64,000 nt of DNA from the NCBI RefSeq assembly GCF_002860325.1, contig NZ_PKOJ01000002.1:310001-374000 (forward strand), read 5' to 3'. A model generated the notes under the pieces. The model did no database searches and was not told the origin of the DNA. It saw nothing but the letters and a program-made list of their open reading frames with translations. Positions 52,405-60,861 of the stretch are shown one piece after another. The position numbers and the translations under genes were made by a program. Origin of the DNA: Neptunicoccus cionae (GTDB taxonomy: Bacteria > Pseudomonadota > Alphaproteobacteria > Rhodobacterales > Rhodobacteraceae). The first letter of the stretch is position 1. Every line of letters begins with the position of its first letter.

Positions 52405-52959
52405 ATGGCCGGTTCCGAAACCCATTACGTCCTGCCCAGCCCGAAATTCGACGGGGACGCGCCTCATCTGCTGATCGTGGTGTCGCCTTACTATAAGGAC
52501 ATCGCCGACAATCTGGTGGACGGCGCCAAGGCCGCGATAAGTGCAGCAGGGGCAACATATGAACTGGCCGAAGTTCCGGGCGCACTGGAAATTCCGACGG
52601 CCATCCGGCTTGCTGGCCGGTCCAACGAATTCGACGGCTTTGTGGCGCTTGGCTGCGTCATCCGCGGTGAAACCACCCATTATGACACAGTTTGCAACGA
52701 TTCCAGCCGTGCAATCAGCCTGCTGGGACTGGACGGCTATTGCATCGGCAACGGCATCCTGACAGTTGAGAACCGCACACAAGCAGAAGTCCGCGCCGAC
52801 AGCACAGGCCAGAACAAGGGCGGCGGCGCAGCCGAGGCCGCGCTTCATCTGATTGCCCTGTCACAGCGCTTTTTGAAAAAAACCAAAGGTATCGGGTTCA
52901 AACCCGCGTCCGAGAACATCTTGATGGCGGGCGAAAACAAGGACACAAAAACAGCATGA
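52405..52959 (+). CDS. ribH: 6,7-dimethyl-8-ribityllumazine synthase
   Basis: 184 residues. Joins the four-carbon unit from RibB with the pyrimidine from RibD. Seen: VVSPYYKDIADNLVDGA, EVPGALEIPTAIRLA, GCVIRGETTHYD with the catalytic His, and GNGILTVENRTQA. The C-terminus is slightly longer than in the E. coli protein (156). Starts 3 bp after the RibBX stop and overlaps nusB by 4 bp (ATGA), showing coupling. Confidence 0.95.
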   Translation: MAGSETHYVLPSPKFDGDAPHLLIVVSPYYKDIADNLVDGAKAAISAAGATYELAEVPGALEIPTAIRLAGRSNEFDGFVALGCVIRGETTHYDTVCNDSSRAISLLGLDGYCIGNGILTVENRTQAEVRADSTGQNKGGGAAEAALHLIALSQRFLKKTKGIGFKPASENILMAGENKDTKTA

Positions 52960-53417
52960 AACCCGCTGACAAACGACAAATAAAATCCGCCACTCGGATG
53001 TATCTGGTGCAGGCCCTGTTCCAGATGGAAGCTTCTGATACGGACGCGGAAACCGTACGTGAAGAATTTCTGAACCATCGCTTTGGTGCGCAAGAAGAAG
53101 AACACGAATGGTTGGAGGGCAACGCCAGCTTTTTTGAACGGCTGTTGCTGGCTGCTGTCAGCAATCAGGCCAAGATCGATCAGCACACCGATCAGGCTCT
53201 GGTAGAGAAATGGCCACTGAAACGGATTGACCCGACCTTACGGGCGCTGTTCCGCGCTGCGGGTGCCGAACTCGTCAGCGAAGCGACCCCTCCTAAAGTG
53301 GTGATTTCGGAATATGTAGACGTGACCAAAGCCTTCTTCCCAGAGGGACGCGAATCCAAATTCGTGAATGCGGTGCTGGACCACATGGCCCGCGCCTTTC
53401 AGCCCGACAAATTCTGA
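52956..53417 (+). CDS. nusB: Transcription antitermination factor NusB
   Basis: 153-residue all-helical RNA-binding protein of the rRNA antitermination complex. Seen: TRMYLVQALFQME near the N-terminus, and the C-terminal half KWPLKRIDPTLRALFRAAGAEL followed by KVVISEYVDVTKAFFPEGRESKFVNAVLD, which is diagnostic. ATGA overlap with ribH. The ribH-nusB link is standard across bacteria. Confidence 0.95.
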   Translation: MKPADKRQIKSATRMYLVQALFQMEASDTDAETVREEFLNHRFGAQEEEHEWLEGNASFFERLLLAAVSNQAKIDQHTDQALVEKWPLKRIDPTLRALFRAAGAELVSEATPPKVVISEYVDVTKAFFPEGRESKFVNAVLDHMARAFQPDKF

Positions 53418-53445
53418 CGCGGGTCCAAATCCGGCAAAAACGGCA

Positions 53446-53482
53446 GTTCCCTGTCGGGAACACAACAGGTTTTGCGACAGGG
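53446..53482 (+). promoter_or_regulatory. Two mutually exclusive hairpins between nusB and the MFS gene
   Basis: GTTCCC/GGGAAC (53446-53451, 53456-53461) and CCCTGTCG/CGACAGGG (53449-53456, 53475-53482) share bases and cannot form together. The second lacks a U-tract. The alternation resembles a small attenuator, but could simply be a nusB 3'-end structure. Confidence 0.35.
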
Positions 53483-53521
53483 ACGGGCCAAGCTGCAGGG
53501 AAACGAGGTTAAAAACTTCTT

Positions 53522-54736
53522 ATGCGTTTGCTGATTTCCTTTGCGGCCCTGTTCCTGTCGATTACCTTCCTCCAGTTATCCTCCGGCGCGATTGGCCCGC
53601 TTGATGCCCTGTCAGGACACAAGCTCGGGTTTTCCAACAACGAAATCGGTATACTGGGCTCGGCGCATTTTCTGGGATTCTTCGTCGGTTGCTGGTGGTC
53701 TCCCCGTTTGATGGGATCGGTTGGCCATACCCGCGCCTTTGCAGCTTTCGCCGCCTTCGGAGCCATTGGTGCCATCGCCCATCCCCTGATGCCGGATCCT
53801 ACGGCCTGGGCCATCATGCGGATCATGACCGGACTGTGTGTTGCAGGCTGCTACACCGTGATCGAGGCCTGGATGCAGGCCAAGCTGACCAACCAGACGC
53901 GGGGCCGTGTTATGGCGACCTACCGCGTGGTGGACATCGGCGCGTCTTCGCTGGCGCAATTGATGATCGGGGTTCTGGAACCGGGCTCCTATGTATCCTA
54001 CAATCTGCTGGCGATCCTGTGCTGCGCCTGTTTGTTCCCGTTGACGCTGTCCCGTATCGAACAGCCCAAAGTTCCTGTCGCCCCCAGATTGCACCCAATC
54101 CGCACCGCGATTCTCTCCCCGCTTGGCGCGGCAGGCGTCATGGTAGCGGGCACCACATCCGCCGCATTCCGGATGGTATCCCCGATTTACGGGCAGGAAA
54201 TTGGCCTGACCGCCCAGCAGATCGGTTCGTTTCTGGCTACAGTTCTGATCGGCGGTGCGGTGGCACAGTTTCCGGCGGGCTATCTGGCGGACAAGTTTGA
54301 CCGGCGACATGTTCTGATCGGCCTTTCGGTGGCCTCTGTCGTAGTCTGCGTGGGCTTCTCTTTCGTTAGGCCCGAAACCATCGGCTCTGTCTATGTTATG
54401 GCCGCCCTGTTCGGTATCATGACCTTTCCGATCTTTTCCGTGTCTGCCGCCCACGCAAATGACTTTGCCAAGCCCGAGAACATCGTAGAGGTGAACGCCT
54501 CCCTGATGTTCATCTATGCCGTCGGCGCCATCCTCAGCCCTGTGGTCGCAACCGCGCTGATTACAGGATTCGGCCCGTCGGCCCTGTTCCTGTTCATTTC
54601 CGGTGCCCATGTCTTTCTGGTCGTCTTCGGTCTGGCGCGGATGTACGCCCGCCCAACCAGCGACACCAGAACACGTTACAAATATGTGCCGCGCACATCC
54701 TATATCGTCGGGCGTCTGTTACGCAGGAAACGATAA
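53522..54736 (+). CDS. MFS transporter
   Basis: 404-residue inner-membrane protein with about 12 membrane helices. Signature-like loop WWSPRLMGSVGHTRAF between helices 2 and 3, YLADKFDRRHVLIG between helices 8 and 9 (the second-half equivalent). Closest to the YcaD/sugar-phosphate-antiporter-like small MFS group; substrate not readable. Positive C-terminal tail (VGRLLRRKR). It lies about 100 bp after nusB and may have its own promoter. Confidence 0.88.
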   Translation: MRLLISFAALFLSITFLQLSSGAIGPLDALSGHKLGFSNNEIGILGSAHFLGFFVGCWWSPRLMGSVGHTRAFAAFAAFGAIGAIAHPLMPDPTAWAIMRIMTGLCVAGCYTVIEAWMQAKLTNQTRGRVMATYRVVDIGASSLAQLMIGVLEPGSYVSYNLLAILCCACLFPLTLSRIEQPKVPVAPRLHPIRTAILSPLGAAGVMVAGTTSAAFRMVSPIYGQEIGLTAQQIGSFLATVLIGGAVAQFPAGYLADKFDRRHVLIGLSVASVVVCVGFSFVRPETIGSVYVMAALFGIMTFPIFSVSAAHANDFAKPENIVEVNASLMFIYAVGAILSPVVATALITGFGPSALFLFISGAHVFLVVFGLARMYARPTSDTRTRYKYVPRTSYIVGRLLRRKR

Positions 54737-54778
54737 TCCGCACCTACCGACGTAACGTAGGGCAGGATTCGCACATTC

Positions 54779-54797
54779 TGGTCAATCCGTTTGACCA
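54779..54797. promoter_or_regulatory. Palindromic operator-like site before the FMN dehydrogenase
   Basis: TGGTCAA-TCCGT-TTGACCA: perfect 7-bp arms with a 5-nt spacer, about 77 bp upstream of the dehydrogenase ATG. The TGGT...ACCA pattern resembles sites of the FadR/LldR branch of GntR regulators, which control lactate dehydrogenase genes. No such regulator is encoded nearby. Confidence 0.55.
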
Positions 54798-54873
54798 ATC
54801 CGGCCACATCCCCACTTGAGCCTTTCGTCGCCTTGATCCTATTCTACCGGAAATTCCCGAAGAGAGGTCAGCC

Positions 54874-56037
54874 ATGGCACCCATTACCAACATTTACGAT
54901 TTGAAAGCCCTGCACAAGCAACGCACACCGCGCATGTTCTATGACTATGCGGAAAGCGGCAGTTGGAGCGAGCAGACCTTTCGGGACAATGTTGACGACT
55001 TCTCGCGCCTGCGCCTGCGTCAGAAAGTGGCCGTGGACATGACAAACCGCAACACGCGGATGTCCATGCTCGGGCAGGAATATGCCATGCCGGTCGCACT
55101 GGCCCCGATTGGAATGCTTGGCATGCAACACCCTGACGGGGAAATCCATGCCGCGCAGGCAGCAGAAGAGTTCGGCGTTCCCTTTACCCTGTCCACCATG
55201 TCGATCTGTTCCATCGAAGATGTGGCCGAGAAAACAACAAAACCTTTCTGGTTCCAGCTTTACGTGATGCGGGACCGTGATTTCATCAACCGCCTGATCG
55301 ACCGCGCCAAGGCGGCAAACTGCTCGGCGCTGGTCCTGACCTATGATCTGCAAATTCTCGGGCAGCGCCACAAGGACATCAAGAACGGCCTCTCCGCCCC
55401 GCCCCGTCTGACACTGCCCAACATCCTGAACATCGCGACCAAACCGCGTTGGGCTTATAACATGCTCAACACCAAGCGGCGCAGCTTCCGCAATATCATC
55501 GGCCATGTGCAAGGCGTGGACGACATGTCAAACCTGTCGGCATGGACAGCAGAACAGTTTGACCCGACGCTGGACTGGAACGATGTGGCATGGATCAAGG
55601 AACGCTGGGGCGGACCCCTGATCCTGAAGGGTATCCTTGACGTGGAAGACGCCAAAAAAGCGGTCGAAGTCGGTGCCGACGCGTTAATCGTGTCAAACCA
55701 CGGCGGGCGACAGCTTGACGGGGCGATGTCCTCTATACGGATGTTGCCGGATATTGTTGACGCTGTAGGAGATCAGATCGAGGTGCATATGGACGGGGGC
55801 ATCCGCTCCGGTCAGGACGTACTGAAGGCAATTTCGCTGGGGGCCAAGGGTACGATGATCGGCCGGTCCTTCGTGCACGGACTTGGCGCGATGGGGCGCG
55901 AAGGTGTGAAAACCGCGCTGGAGGTGATCCACAAAGAGCTCGACACGACAATGGCGCTCTGCGGGGAACGGGACCTGAACAATATGGGGCGGGACAACCT
56001 TCTGATTCCAAAAGATTTCCGCGGCGAGTGGGAATAG
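54874..56037 (+). CDS. lldD: FMN-dependent alpha-hydroxy-acid dehydrogenase, L-lactate dehydrogenase (LldD)-like
   Basis: 387 residues, TIM-barrel flavoprotein. Seen: the FMN and active-site motif SNHGGRQLDG at about 271-280 with the catalytic His, APIGMLGMQHPDGE, LVLTYDLQILGQRHKD (where family members have TVD or TYD), and HMDGGIRSGQDVLKA. It oxidises L-lactate or a related 2-hydroxy acid and passes electrons to the quinone pool at the membrane. AGAGAGG precedes the ATG. The palindrome upstream supports regulation by a GntR protein. Glycolate or mandelate-type substrates cannot be excluded. Confidence 0.9.
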   Translation: MAPITNIYDLKALHKQRTPRMFYDYAESGSWSEQTFRDNVDDFSRLRLRQKVAVDMTNRNTRMSMLGQEYAMPVALAPIGMLGMQHPDGEIHAAQAAEEFGVPFTLSTMSICSIEDVAEKTTKPFWFQLYVMRDRDFINRLIDRAKAANCSALVLTYDLQILGQRHKDIKNGLSAPPRLTLPNILNIATKPRWAYNMLNTKRRSFRNIIGHVQGVDDMSNLSAWTAEQFDPTLDWNDVAWIKERWGGPLILKGILDVEDAKKAVEVGADALIVSNHGGRQLDGAMSSIRMLPDIVDAVGDQIEVHMDGGIRSGQDVLKAISLGAKGTMIGRSFVHGLGAMGREGVKTALEVIHKELDTTMALCGERDLNNMGRDNLLIPKDFRGEWE

Positions 56038-56063
56038 GCAAAGACCAACCGGCAACCCGCTGA

Positions 56064-56095
56064 ACCACCCGCTTGCACAGCAGCGGGTGGTTTTT
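56064..56095 (+). terminator. Rho-independent terminator of lldD
   Basis: ACCACCCGC (56064-56072) and GCGGGTGGT (56083-56091), a perfect 9-bp stem with a 10-nt loop, followed by TTTT, 26 bp after the stop. Confidence 0.9.
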
Positions 56096-56185
56096 CTGTC
56101 TGTGATGAAAGAAGTAGCCGGACACAAAAGTAAACGGGTGGTTTTCAATCCGCTGCCCTGCATGACTGCGCCTTTTTCCTTATGA

Positions 56186-56233
56186 CCCTGCAAATATGAA
56201 GCGTCATGTATGAAGCTTCATTTAAGAAGCTTC
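56186..56233 (+). repeat. 14-bp palindrome array, copy D (3 units)
   Basis: Leader CCCTGCAAATAT (56186-56197), then units GAAGCGTC (56198), GAAGCTTC (56212) and GAAGCTTC (56226), spacers ATGTAT and ATTTAA, exact 14-bp period. It lies between lldD and rplY, both on the plus strand, about 290 bp in front of rplY, within a 482-bp gap. Confidence 0.86.
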
Positions 56234-56397
56234 ATATAGGCAGTATGTTGATCCAAATCGCCCCAATGTTTCAGCAAGTTAAATAACGCAAACCCACAGG
56301 CAAACGCCAAGCCCACCGCTGCCTTTATGTTGCACGTCCCTTGAGACCCATACATAAACCACCCCGCAGGGCCACAGTTGCAAACACCATGCGGCAT
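56218..56397 (-). CDS. Possible small membrane protein ending inside array D
   Basis: A 59-residue frame (MPHGVCNCGPAGWFMY... to ...TAYMKLLK) with a hydrophobic stretch (AAVGLAFACGFALFNLL) and three Cys near the N-terminus. Its last codons come from the palindrome array. GGAGG touches the ATG, too close to serve it; an internal ATG at 56355 (MYGSQGT) has GGGGTGG upstream and would give 45 residues. No recognised family; may be chance. Confidence 0.25.
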   Translation of the reverse strand: MPHGVCNCGPAGWFMYGSQGTCNIKAAVGLAFACGFALFNLLKHWGDLDQHTAYMKLLK

Positions 56398-56519
56398 CCT
56401 CCTCCGCACCAGGTTCCAGATTCAGTCTTGCCTTTTTGCCATTTCCCCCCTAATGGAGCGGCTTCACGCGGCACTTACACCCTTGGAGGATTGCCGCCTT
56501 TACATATTGGAGAATTATC

Positions 56520-57161
56520 ATGGCCGAGATGCCAAACATCATCGCCACACCACGTACGGGGACCGGCAAGGGGGCCGCCCGTCAAGCCCGTCGCGACGGA
56601 CTTGTCCCAGGTGTTGTCTACGGCGGCGGCGAAGAGCCGATCGCAATCAACGTAAAATTCAACGAGCTTCTGAAGCAGCTGAAAGCCGGCCGTTTCCTTT
56701 CCACACTTTTCAACCTCAAGGTTGAAGGTCAGGAAGACGTTCGTGTGATCTGCCGTAACGTACAGCGCGATGTTGTAAAAGACCTGCCTGTTCACCTCGA
56801 CCTGATGCGCCTGCGTCGCACATCCCGTGTGAACCTGTTCGTACCTGTAACCTTCATCAACGAAGAAACTTCTGTTGGCCTGAAGCGTGGCGGCGTTCTG
56901 ACCGTTGTACGTAACGAGATCGAACTGAAAGTGACAGCGGGCAACATCCCTGACGCGATCGAAATCGATCTGGCGGATCTGGACGTTGGCGACATCGTTC
57001 ACATTTCCGACGTCACACTGCCAGAAGGCTCGCGCCCGATGATCACAGACCGTGACTTCGTGATCGCGAACATCTCTGCACCTTCCAGCCTGAAAGCTTC
57101 CGATGAAGATTCCGGCGACGACGCAGAAGACGCACCAGCAGAAGACGCCGCAGAAGAATAA
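56520..57161 (+). CDS. rplY: 50S ribosomal protein L25, CTC form
   Basis: 213 residues: the N-terminal 5S-rRNA-binding L25 domain ([24 protein letters not shown]) plus the C-terminal TL5/CTC domain (from about 95, [33 protein letters not shown]), and an acidic tail ([15 protein letters not shown]). GGAG precedes the ATG. The pairing with pth downstream is standard. A strong terminator separates the two genes, so pth may use read-through or its own promoter. Confidence 0.96.
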   Translation: MAEMPNIIATPRTGTGKGAARQARRDGLVPGVVYGGGEEPIAINVKFNELLKQLKAGRFLSTLFNLKVEGQEDVRVICRNVQRDVVKDLPVHLDLMRLRRTSRVNLFVPVTFINEETSVGLKRGGVLTVVRNEIELKVTAGNIPDAIEIDLADLDVGDIVHISDVTLPEGSRPMITDRDFVIANISAPSSLKASDEDSGDDAEDAPAEDAAEE

Positions 57162-57185
57162 GCCCTTCCGGCAATTTTTCTTAAA

Positions 57186-57218
57186 CCCCGCGTGTTCAGA
57201 CGAACGCGCGGGGTTTTT
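57186..57218 (+). terminator. Rho-independent terminator of rplY
   Basis: 12-nt arms (57186-57197 and 57202-57213) pair with a single T-G wobble around an AGAC tetraloop, followed by TTTTT. A textbook terminator 24 bp after the stop. Confidence 0.92.
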
Positions 57219-57294
57219 CTTTGCGCTTTTGGCATCTGGGAAGGATAGCCGCTATAAAGCCTGCGAATCGACGCAGTGCCAAAGGACACCCCAC

Positions 57295-57984
57295 ATGCAA
57301 ATCTTTGTCGGCCTTGGAAATCCCGGATCGAAATACGCGAACAACCGGCACAACATCGGTTTCATGGCGCTGGACCGTATTGCTTCGGATCACGGTTTCG
57401 CCCCGTGGCGCAGCAAGTTTCAGGGCAAAGTGTCCGAAGGGCGTTTGGGCAGCGAAAAGGTGATCCTGTTAAAGCCCGAAACCTTCATGAACCTGTCGGG
57501 CCAATCCGTGGGCGAGGCGTTGCGCTTTTACAAAGCCACCGTTGAAGACCTGACCGTTTTTCACGATGAACTGGACCTTGCACCCGGCAAATGCCGTGTG
57601 AAACAGGGTGGCGGTCATGCGGGCCACAACGGGTTGCGCTCAATCCATCAACACGTCGGCGAAGCTTATGCGCGGGTGCGCATCGGCATCGGCCATCCGG
57701 GCCGAAAGGAAGCAGTGGCAGGGTATGTTCTGCACGACTTTCCCAAATCCGACGAAAACTGGATCGACGATCTGCTGCGCGGAATGTCTGACGGCGCGCC
57801 AGATCTTGCGACCGGAGACTCTGGCCGGTTCATGAACGCTGTAGCCCTGCGCGTGGCCCCGCCGCGATCATCAACCACAGCCCCGAAGCCTGACAAAGCC
57901 ACAGCCAAACCAAAAGAACCGGAAGTAGCACCGGCCGAGGACACCCGCAGCCCGTTGCAAAAGCTGAAAGACAAATTTTCCTGA
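57295..57984 (+). CDS. pth: Peptidyl-tRNA hydrolase
   Basis: 229 residues. Releases tRNA from stalled peptidyl-tRNA. Seen: [19 protein letters not shown] (catalytic His, Asn), [10 protein letters not shown], and [29 protein letters not shown] with the catalytic Asp. The core ends near residue 185; the remaining 40 residues form a charged Pro/Ala/Lys-rich tail ([19 protein letters not shown]) longer than the E. coli enzyme (194). ATG at 57295 with AAAGGA upstream starts the conserved terminus; the longer in-frame extension crosses the terminator and is rejected. Confidence 0.95.
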   Translation: MQIFVGLGNPGSKYANNRHNIGFMALDRIASDHGFAPWRSKFQGKVSEGRLGSEKVILLKPETFMNLSGQSVGEALRFYKATVEDLTVFHDELDLAPGKCRVKQGGGHAGHNGLRSIHQHVGEAYARVRIGIGHPGRKEAVAGYVLHDFPKSDENWIDDLLRGMSDGAPDLATGDSGRFMNAVALRVAPPRSSTTAPKPDKATAKPKEPEVAPAEDTRSPLQKLKDKFS

Positions 57985-57993
57985 AAGCATCCC

Positions 57994-59202
57994 ATGCCAG
58001 ATTACGCCCGTTATGCCGATACCGCCAGAATCCTTGGCCGCCTGCTGCTTAGGGGCGATGTTCACGGTATCCGGCGTGTGGCCCGCACCGGCAGTCTGTT
58101 CGCCCCTCAGAACATTGTTGCAAACTTTGGCAACATGCAGGCGCTATTCTTCCATCAGGACGCAAAAGTCACACCGCAAGCGCCAAGCCCCCTGCCCGAA
58201 GCCCCGCGCCCGATTGCACAAAGCTTCACCCACAAAGGGCGCCGTATCGATCTGAACACATGGCATCAGGAACGGAACATCACGGCGATGGTTGTCCTGA
58301 AAAACGGAGCTGTTGTTCATGAGGAATATTTAAACGGCACCACCGCGCAGGACCGGCGGATTTCATGGTCCATGTGCAAAAGCATACTCTCCGCAACCTT
58401 CGGTGTGATGGTTGATCGCGGCATGATGCCGGATCTCGACACTAAAATCGGATCGCTGGTCCCGGACCTTCAAAACTCCGCCTATGCGCAGGCCAGCATT
58501 CGCAACGTGTTGAACATGGCCAGCGGTGTCGCCTTTAACGAGGATTACCTCGACTATCATTCGGACATTAACCGCATGGGGCGTCTGTTGGCAGTCGGCG
58601 GGTCTATGGACGCTTTTGCCGCCGGTCTGACACAACAGCAATATGCGCCCGGCACCTACAACAATTACGTGTCCATCGACACCCATGTGATCGGAATGGT
58701 GATGCGGGCCGTATCCGGCAAAGGCACAAACGCGCTAGTGTCCGAACTGCTGTTCCAACCGATGGGTCTGGAACAAACGCCGTACTTTCTGACGGACAGT
58801 CTGGGAGAGCCCTTCGTGCTCGGCGGACTGAATATGACAACACGGGATTACGCGCGGTTCGGCCAGATGTTCGCACAAGCCGGCCAGCTCAACGGCAAAC
58901 AAATCGTGTCCCCCGAATGGGTTAAAGCCTCCACCGCACAATCCGCCCCGCCCCCAACGCCCGAAACCGCCATCACCCCCCAAGGTGCGCAAGGTTACGG
59001 CTATCAGTGGTGGCGCCCCGCGCAGGCAGCAGACGGGGAATTTTATGCCATCGGCATCTATGGCCAGTATATCTTTGTCGATACGGCGCGTCAGGTGGTG
59101 ATCGCCGTAAATGCCGGAGACACCAATTTCCGTGACGGCGACGGCGCTGTCACACAAAGCAATTTAGCGGTTTTTCGCCAGATCGCTGCCTCTTTAGAAT
59201 AA
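57994..59202 (+). CDS. Serine hydrolase, class C beta-lactamase family
   Basis: 402 residues with the penicillin-binding-protein/beta-lactamase fold. Seen: the SxxK motif in SWSMCKSILSA at about 125-135 (Ser and Lys), the second motif YNNYVSIDTH at about 222 (Tyr-x-Asn), and a Trp-rich GYQWWRP near the C-terminus. The family covers esterases, D-amino-acid amidases and peptidases; antibiotic resistance is not implied. No signal peptide is obvious, so location is unclear. It follows pth by 9 bp. Confidence 0.87.
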   Translation: MPDYARYADTARILGRLLLRGDVHGIRRVARTGSLFAPQNIVANFGNMQALFFHQDAKVTPQAPSPLPEAPRPIAQSFTHKGRRIDLNTWHQERNITAMVVLKNGAVVHEEYLNGTTAQDRRISWSMCKSILSATFGVMVDRGMMPDLDTKIGSLVPDLQNSAYAQASIRNVLNMASGVAFNEDYLDYHSDINRMGRLLAVGGSMDAFAAGLTQQQYAPGTYNNYVSIDTHVIGMVMRAVSGKGTNALVSELLFQPMGLEQTPYFLTDSLGEPFVLGGLNMTTRDYARFGQMFAQAGQLNGKQIVSPEWVKASTAQSAPPPTPETAITPQGAQGYGYQWWRPAQAADGEFYAIGIYGQYIFVDTARQVVIAVNAGDTNFRDGDGAVTQSNLAVFRQIAASLE

Positions 59203-59211
59203 TTCTAAATC

Positions 59212-59240
59212 TTGACAGTGCGCCGATGGAAGCGCATATC
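59212..59240 (+). promoter_or_regulatory. Sigma-70 promoter for the nfuA-tsaB-rimI series
   Basis: Consensus -35 TTGACA (59212-59217) and a -10-like CATATC (59235-59240) 17 bp apart, about 30 bp upstream of the ATG. The -10 is weak but the -35 is perfect, and the site follows the stop of the hydrolase gene directly. Confidence 0.6.
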
Positions 59241-59271
59241 TAGGGCAACCTTCCAAAAGGATGTAAAAGAC

Positions 59272-59832
59272 ATGTTTATCCAGACCGAAAGCACCCCGAA
59301 TCCGGCCACGTTGAAATTCCTGCCGGGTCAGGCGGTACTCTCCACCGGCACAGCCGATTTCCCGACAGAAGACGCGGCACAGGCCTCGCCTCTGGCGCAG
59401 CGCATTTTTGGTGTGCAGGGCGTCACCGGGGTTTTCTTCGGCCCTGATTTTGTCACTGTAACCAAAGACGATAAAACCGAGTGGAACCATGTAAAGCCCG
59501 CCATTCTTGGCGTTATTATGGAACACTATCAATCCGGCCAGCCTGTCATGGGCGCGGATGCGGAAAACACTGGCCACAAGGAACACACCGGCGAAGACGG
59601 TGAGATCGTGCAACAGATCAAGGATCTGCTGGACACACGTGTACGTCCTGCTGTGGCACAGGATGGTGGCGACATTACGTTCCACGGTTTTGACCGCGGT
59701 ATCGTCTACCTGCATATGCAAGGCGCCTGCGCAGGCTGCCCGTCTTCGACCATCACCCTGAAAATGGGCATCGAAAACCTGCTGCGCCACTATATCCCCG
59801 AAGTGACCGAGGTACGCCCCGTTGCCGCCTGA
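59272..59832 (+). CDS. NifU-family iron-sulfur scaffold (NfuA-like)
   Basis: 186 residues: an N-terminal Nfu-N domain (FIQTESTPNPATLKFLPGQ) and a C-terminal NifU domain with the CxxC motif in GACAGCPSSTITLKMGIE, which holds a [4Fe-4S] cluster for delivery to client proteins. ATG at 59272 begins the conserved MFIQTESTPNP; AAAAGGATG lies upstream. It overlaps the tsaB frame start by about 11 bp. Confidence 0.93.
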   Translation: MFIQTESTPNPATLKFLPGQAVLSTGTADFPTEDAAQASPLAQRIFGVQGVTGVFFGPDFVTVTKDDKTEWNHVKPAILGVIMEHYQSGQPVMGADAENTGHKEHTGEDGEIVQQIKDLLDTRVRPAVAQDGGDITFHGFDRGIVYLHMQGACAGCPSSTITLKMGIENLLRHYIPEVTEVRPVAA

Positions 59833-60454
59833 ACCGCTCACTCTGGCCTTTGATACAGCAGCCGCGCATTGCGCGGCTGTCCTGTTTCAAGGGCCGAACA
59901 TGCTTTGCAGCCGCGTCGATCCGATGTCCAAAGGACAGGCAGAGCACTTACTGCCCATGCTTGAGGATCTGCTGAAATCTGCGGGCTACAACTGGCCGGA
60001 TATTCACACGATTGGCGTTGGCGTGGGACCGGGCAATTTTACCGGAATCCGTATCTCCGTTGCAGCAGCCCGCGGGTTGTCACTGTCCCTGCAAGTGCCC
60101 GCCATTGGAATTCCGCGCCTAGACGCAATCGCCTATGGGAGCGCAGGGCCAACTACGGCTGTTGTCGATGCCCGCCAGAACCGTGTGTATCGCCAGCATT
60201 TTGACAACGGCGTCGCCCTTTCGGATGTGGAACTTGTCGAAATGACGGGTTTGTCGCGTGAAAAGCCTTTTCTATCTGACAGCCCGCTGGACCTTGAACA
60301 CCTCACACAGATCAGTGCCGAAGATATGATCCGCAATACAGGCGCGCTCGTGCAGTTACGCCGCACCACAGAGCAGCCCCGCCCTGCGCCGCTCTATGTG
60401 CGTGCACCGGATGCGGCGCTGCCCTCTGAACAGCCGCCGCGCATTCTGCCGTGA
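59822..60454 (+). CDS. tsaB: tRNA threonylcarbamoyladenosine biosynthesis protein TsaB
   Basis: 210 residues of the ASKHA/Gcp-like fold. Seen: LTLAFDTAAAHCAAVLF at the N-terminus, VGVGPGNFTGIRISVAAARGLSLSLQVPAIGI at about 62-93, and VVDARQNRVYRQHF. Forms the TsaBDE complex for t6A37 in tRNA reading ANN codons. TTG start at 59822 overlaps the upstream stop; no better start is in frame. It is followed by rimI (GTGA overlap), a classical pair. Confidence 0.93.
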   Translation: MPPEPLTLAFDTAAAHCAAVLFQGPNMLCSRVDPMSKGQAEHLLPMLEDLLKSAGYNWPDIHTIGVGVGPGNFTGIRISVAAARGLSLSLQVPAIGIPRLDAIAYGSAGPTTAVVDARQNRVYRQHFDNGVALSDVELVEMTGLSREKPFLSDSPLDLEHLTQISAEDMIRNTGALVQLRRTTEQPRPAPLYVRAPDAALPSEQPPRILP

Positions 60455-60861
60455 CGCCAGAGCAAATGGCAGAAATCCATGCGGCCTGCTTCACGCAGCC
60501 CCGCCCGTGGTCCGCGACAGAGTTCAGAGAACTCTGCGCTTCTCCTCTTTGTCTTGTGAAGACTCTCGATCTCGGATTTGCGATCACCCGCCGCGCCGGA
60601 CCCGAGGCCGAATTGCTGACCATTGCTGTCCATCCCGACGCCCGTCGTCAGGGCAAGGCCCGCGCTCTCCTCTCAGAGCTTCTAGCCACGTTGCAATCTG
60701 ACGGATGCGAGGAAGTTTTCCTGGAGGTCGTCGCAGACAACCATCCCGCAATTGTCCTCTACAAAGCCGCAGGCTTTACCGAACTGTCCTACCGGAAAGA
60801 TTACTACAACGGTGTGAACGGTAGCAAATCCGCCGCTCTGGTTATGCGCAAAATCCTTTAG
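60451..60861 (+). CDS. rimI: RimI-type ribosomal protein alanine acetyltransferase
   Basis: 136-residue GNAT enzyme. The acetyl-CoA loop is VHPDARRQGKARALLSELL at about 57-75, and the C-terminal VADNHPAIVLYKAAGFTELSYRKDYY matches RimI, which acetylates the N-terminus of S18. GTG start overlaps the tsaB stop by 4 bp. Its stop overlaps the convergent SDR gene by 4 bp. Confidence 0.88.
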   Translation: MTPEQMAEIHAACFTQPRPWSATEFRELCASPLCLVKTLDLGFAITRRAGPEAELLTIAVHPDARRQGKARALLSELLATLQSDGCEEVFLEVVADNHPAIVLYKAAGFTELSYRKDYYNGVNGSKSAALVMRKIL

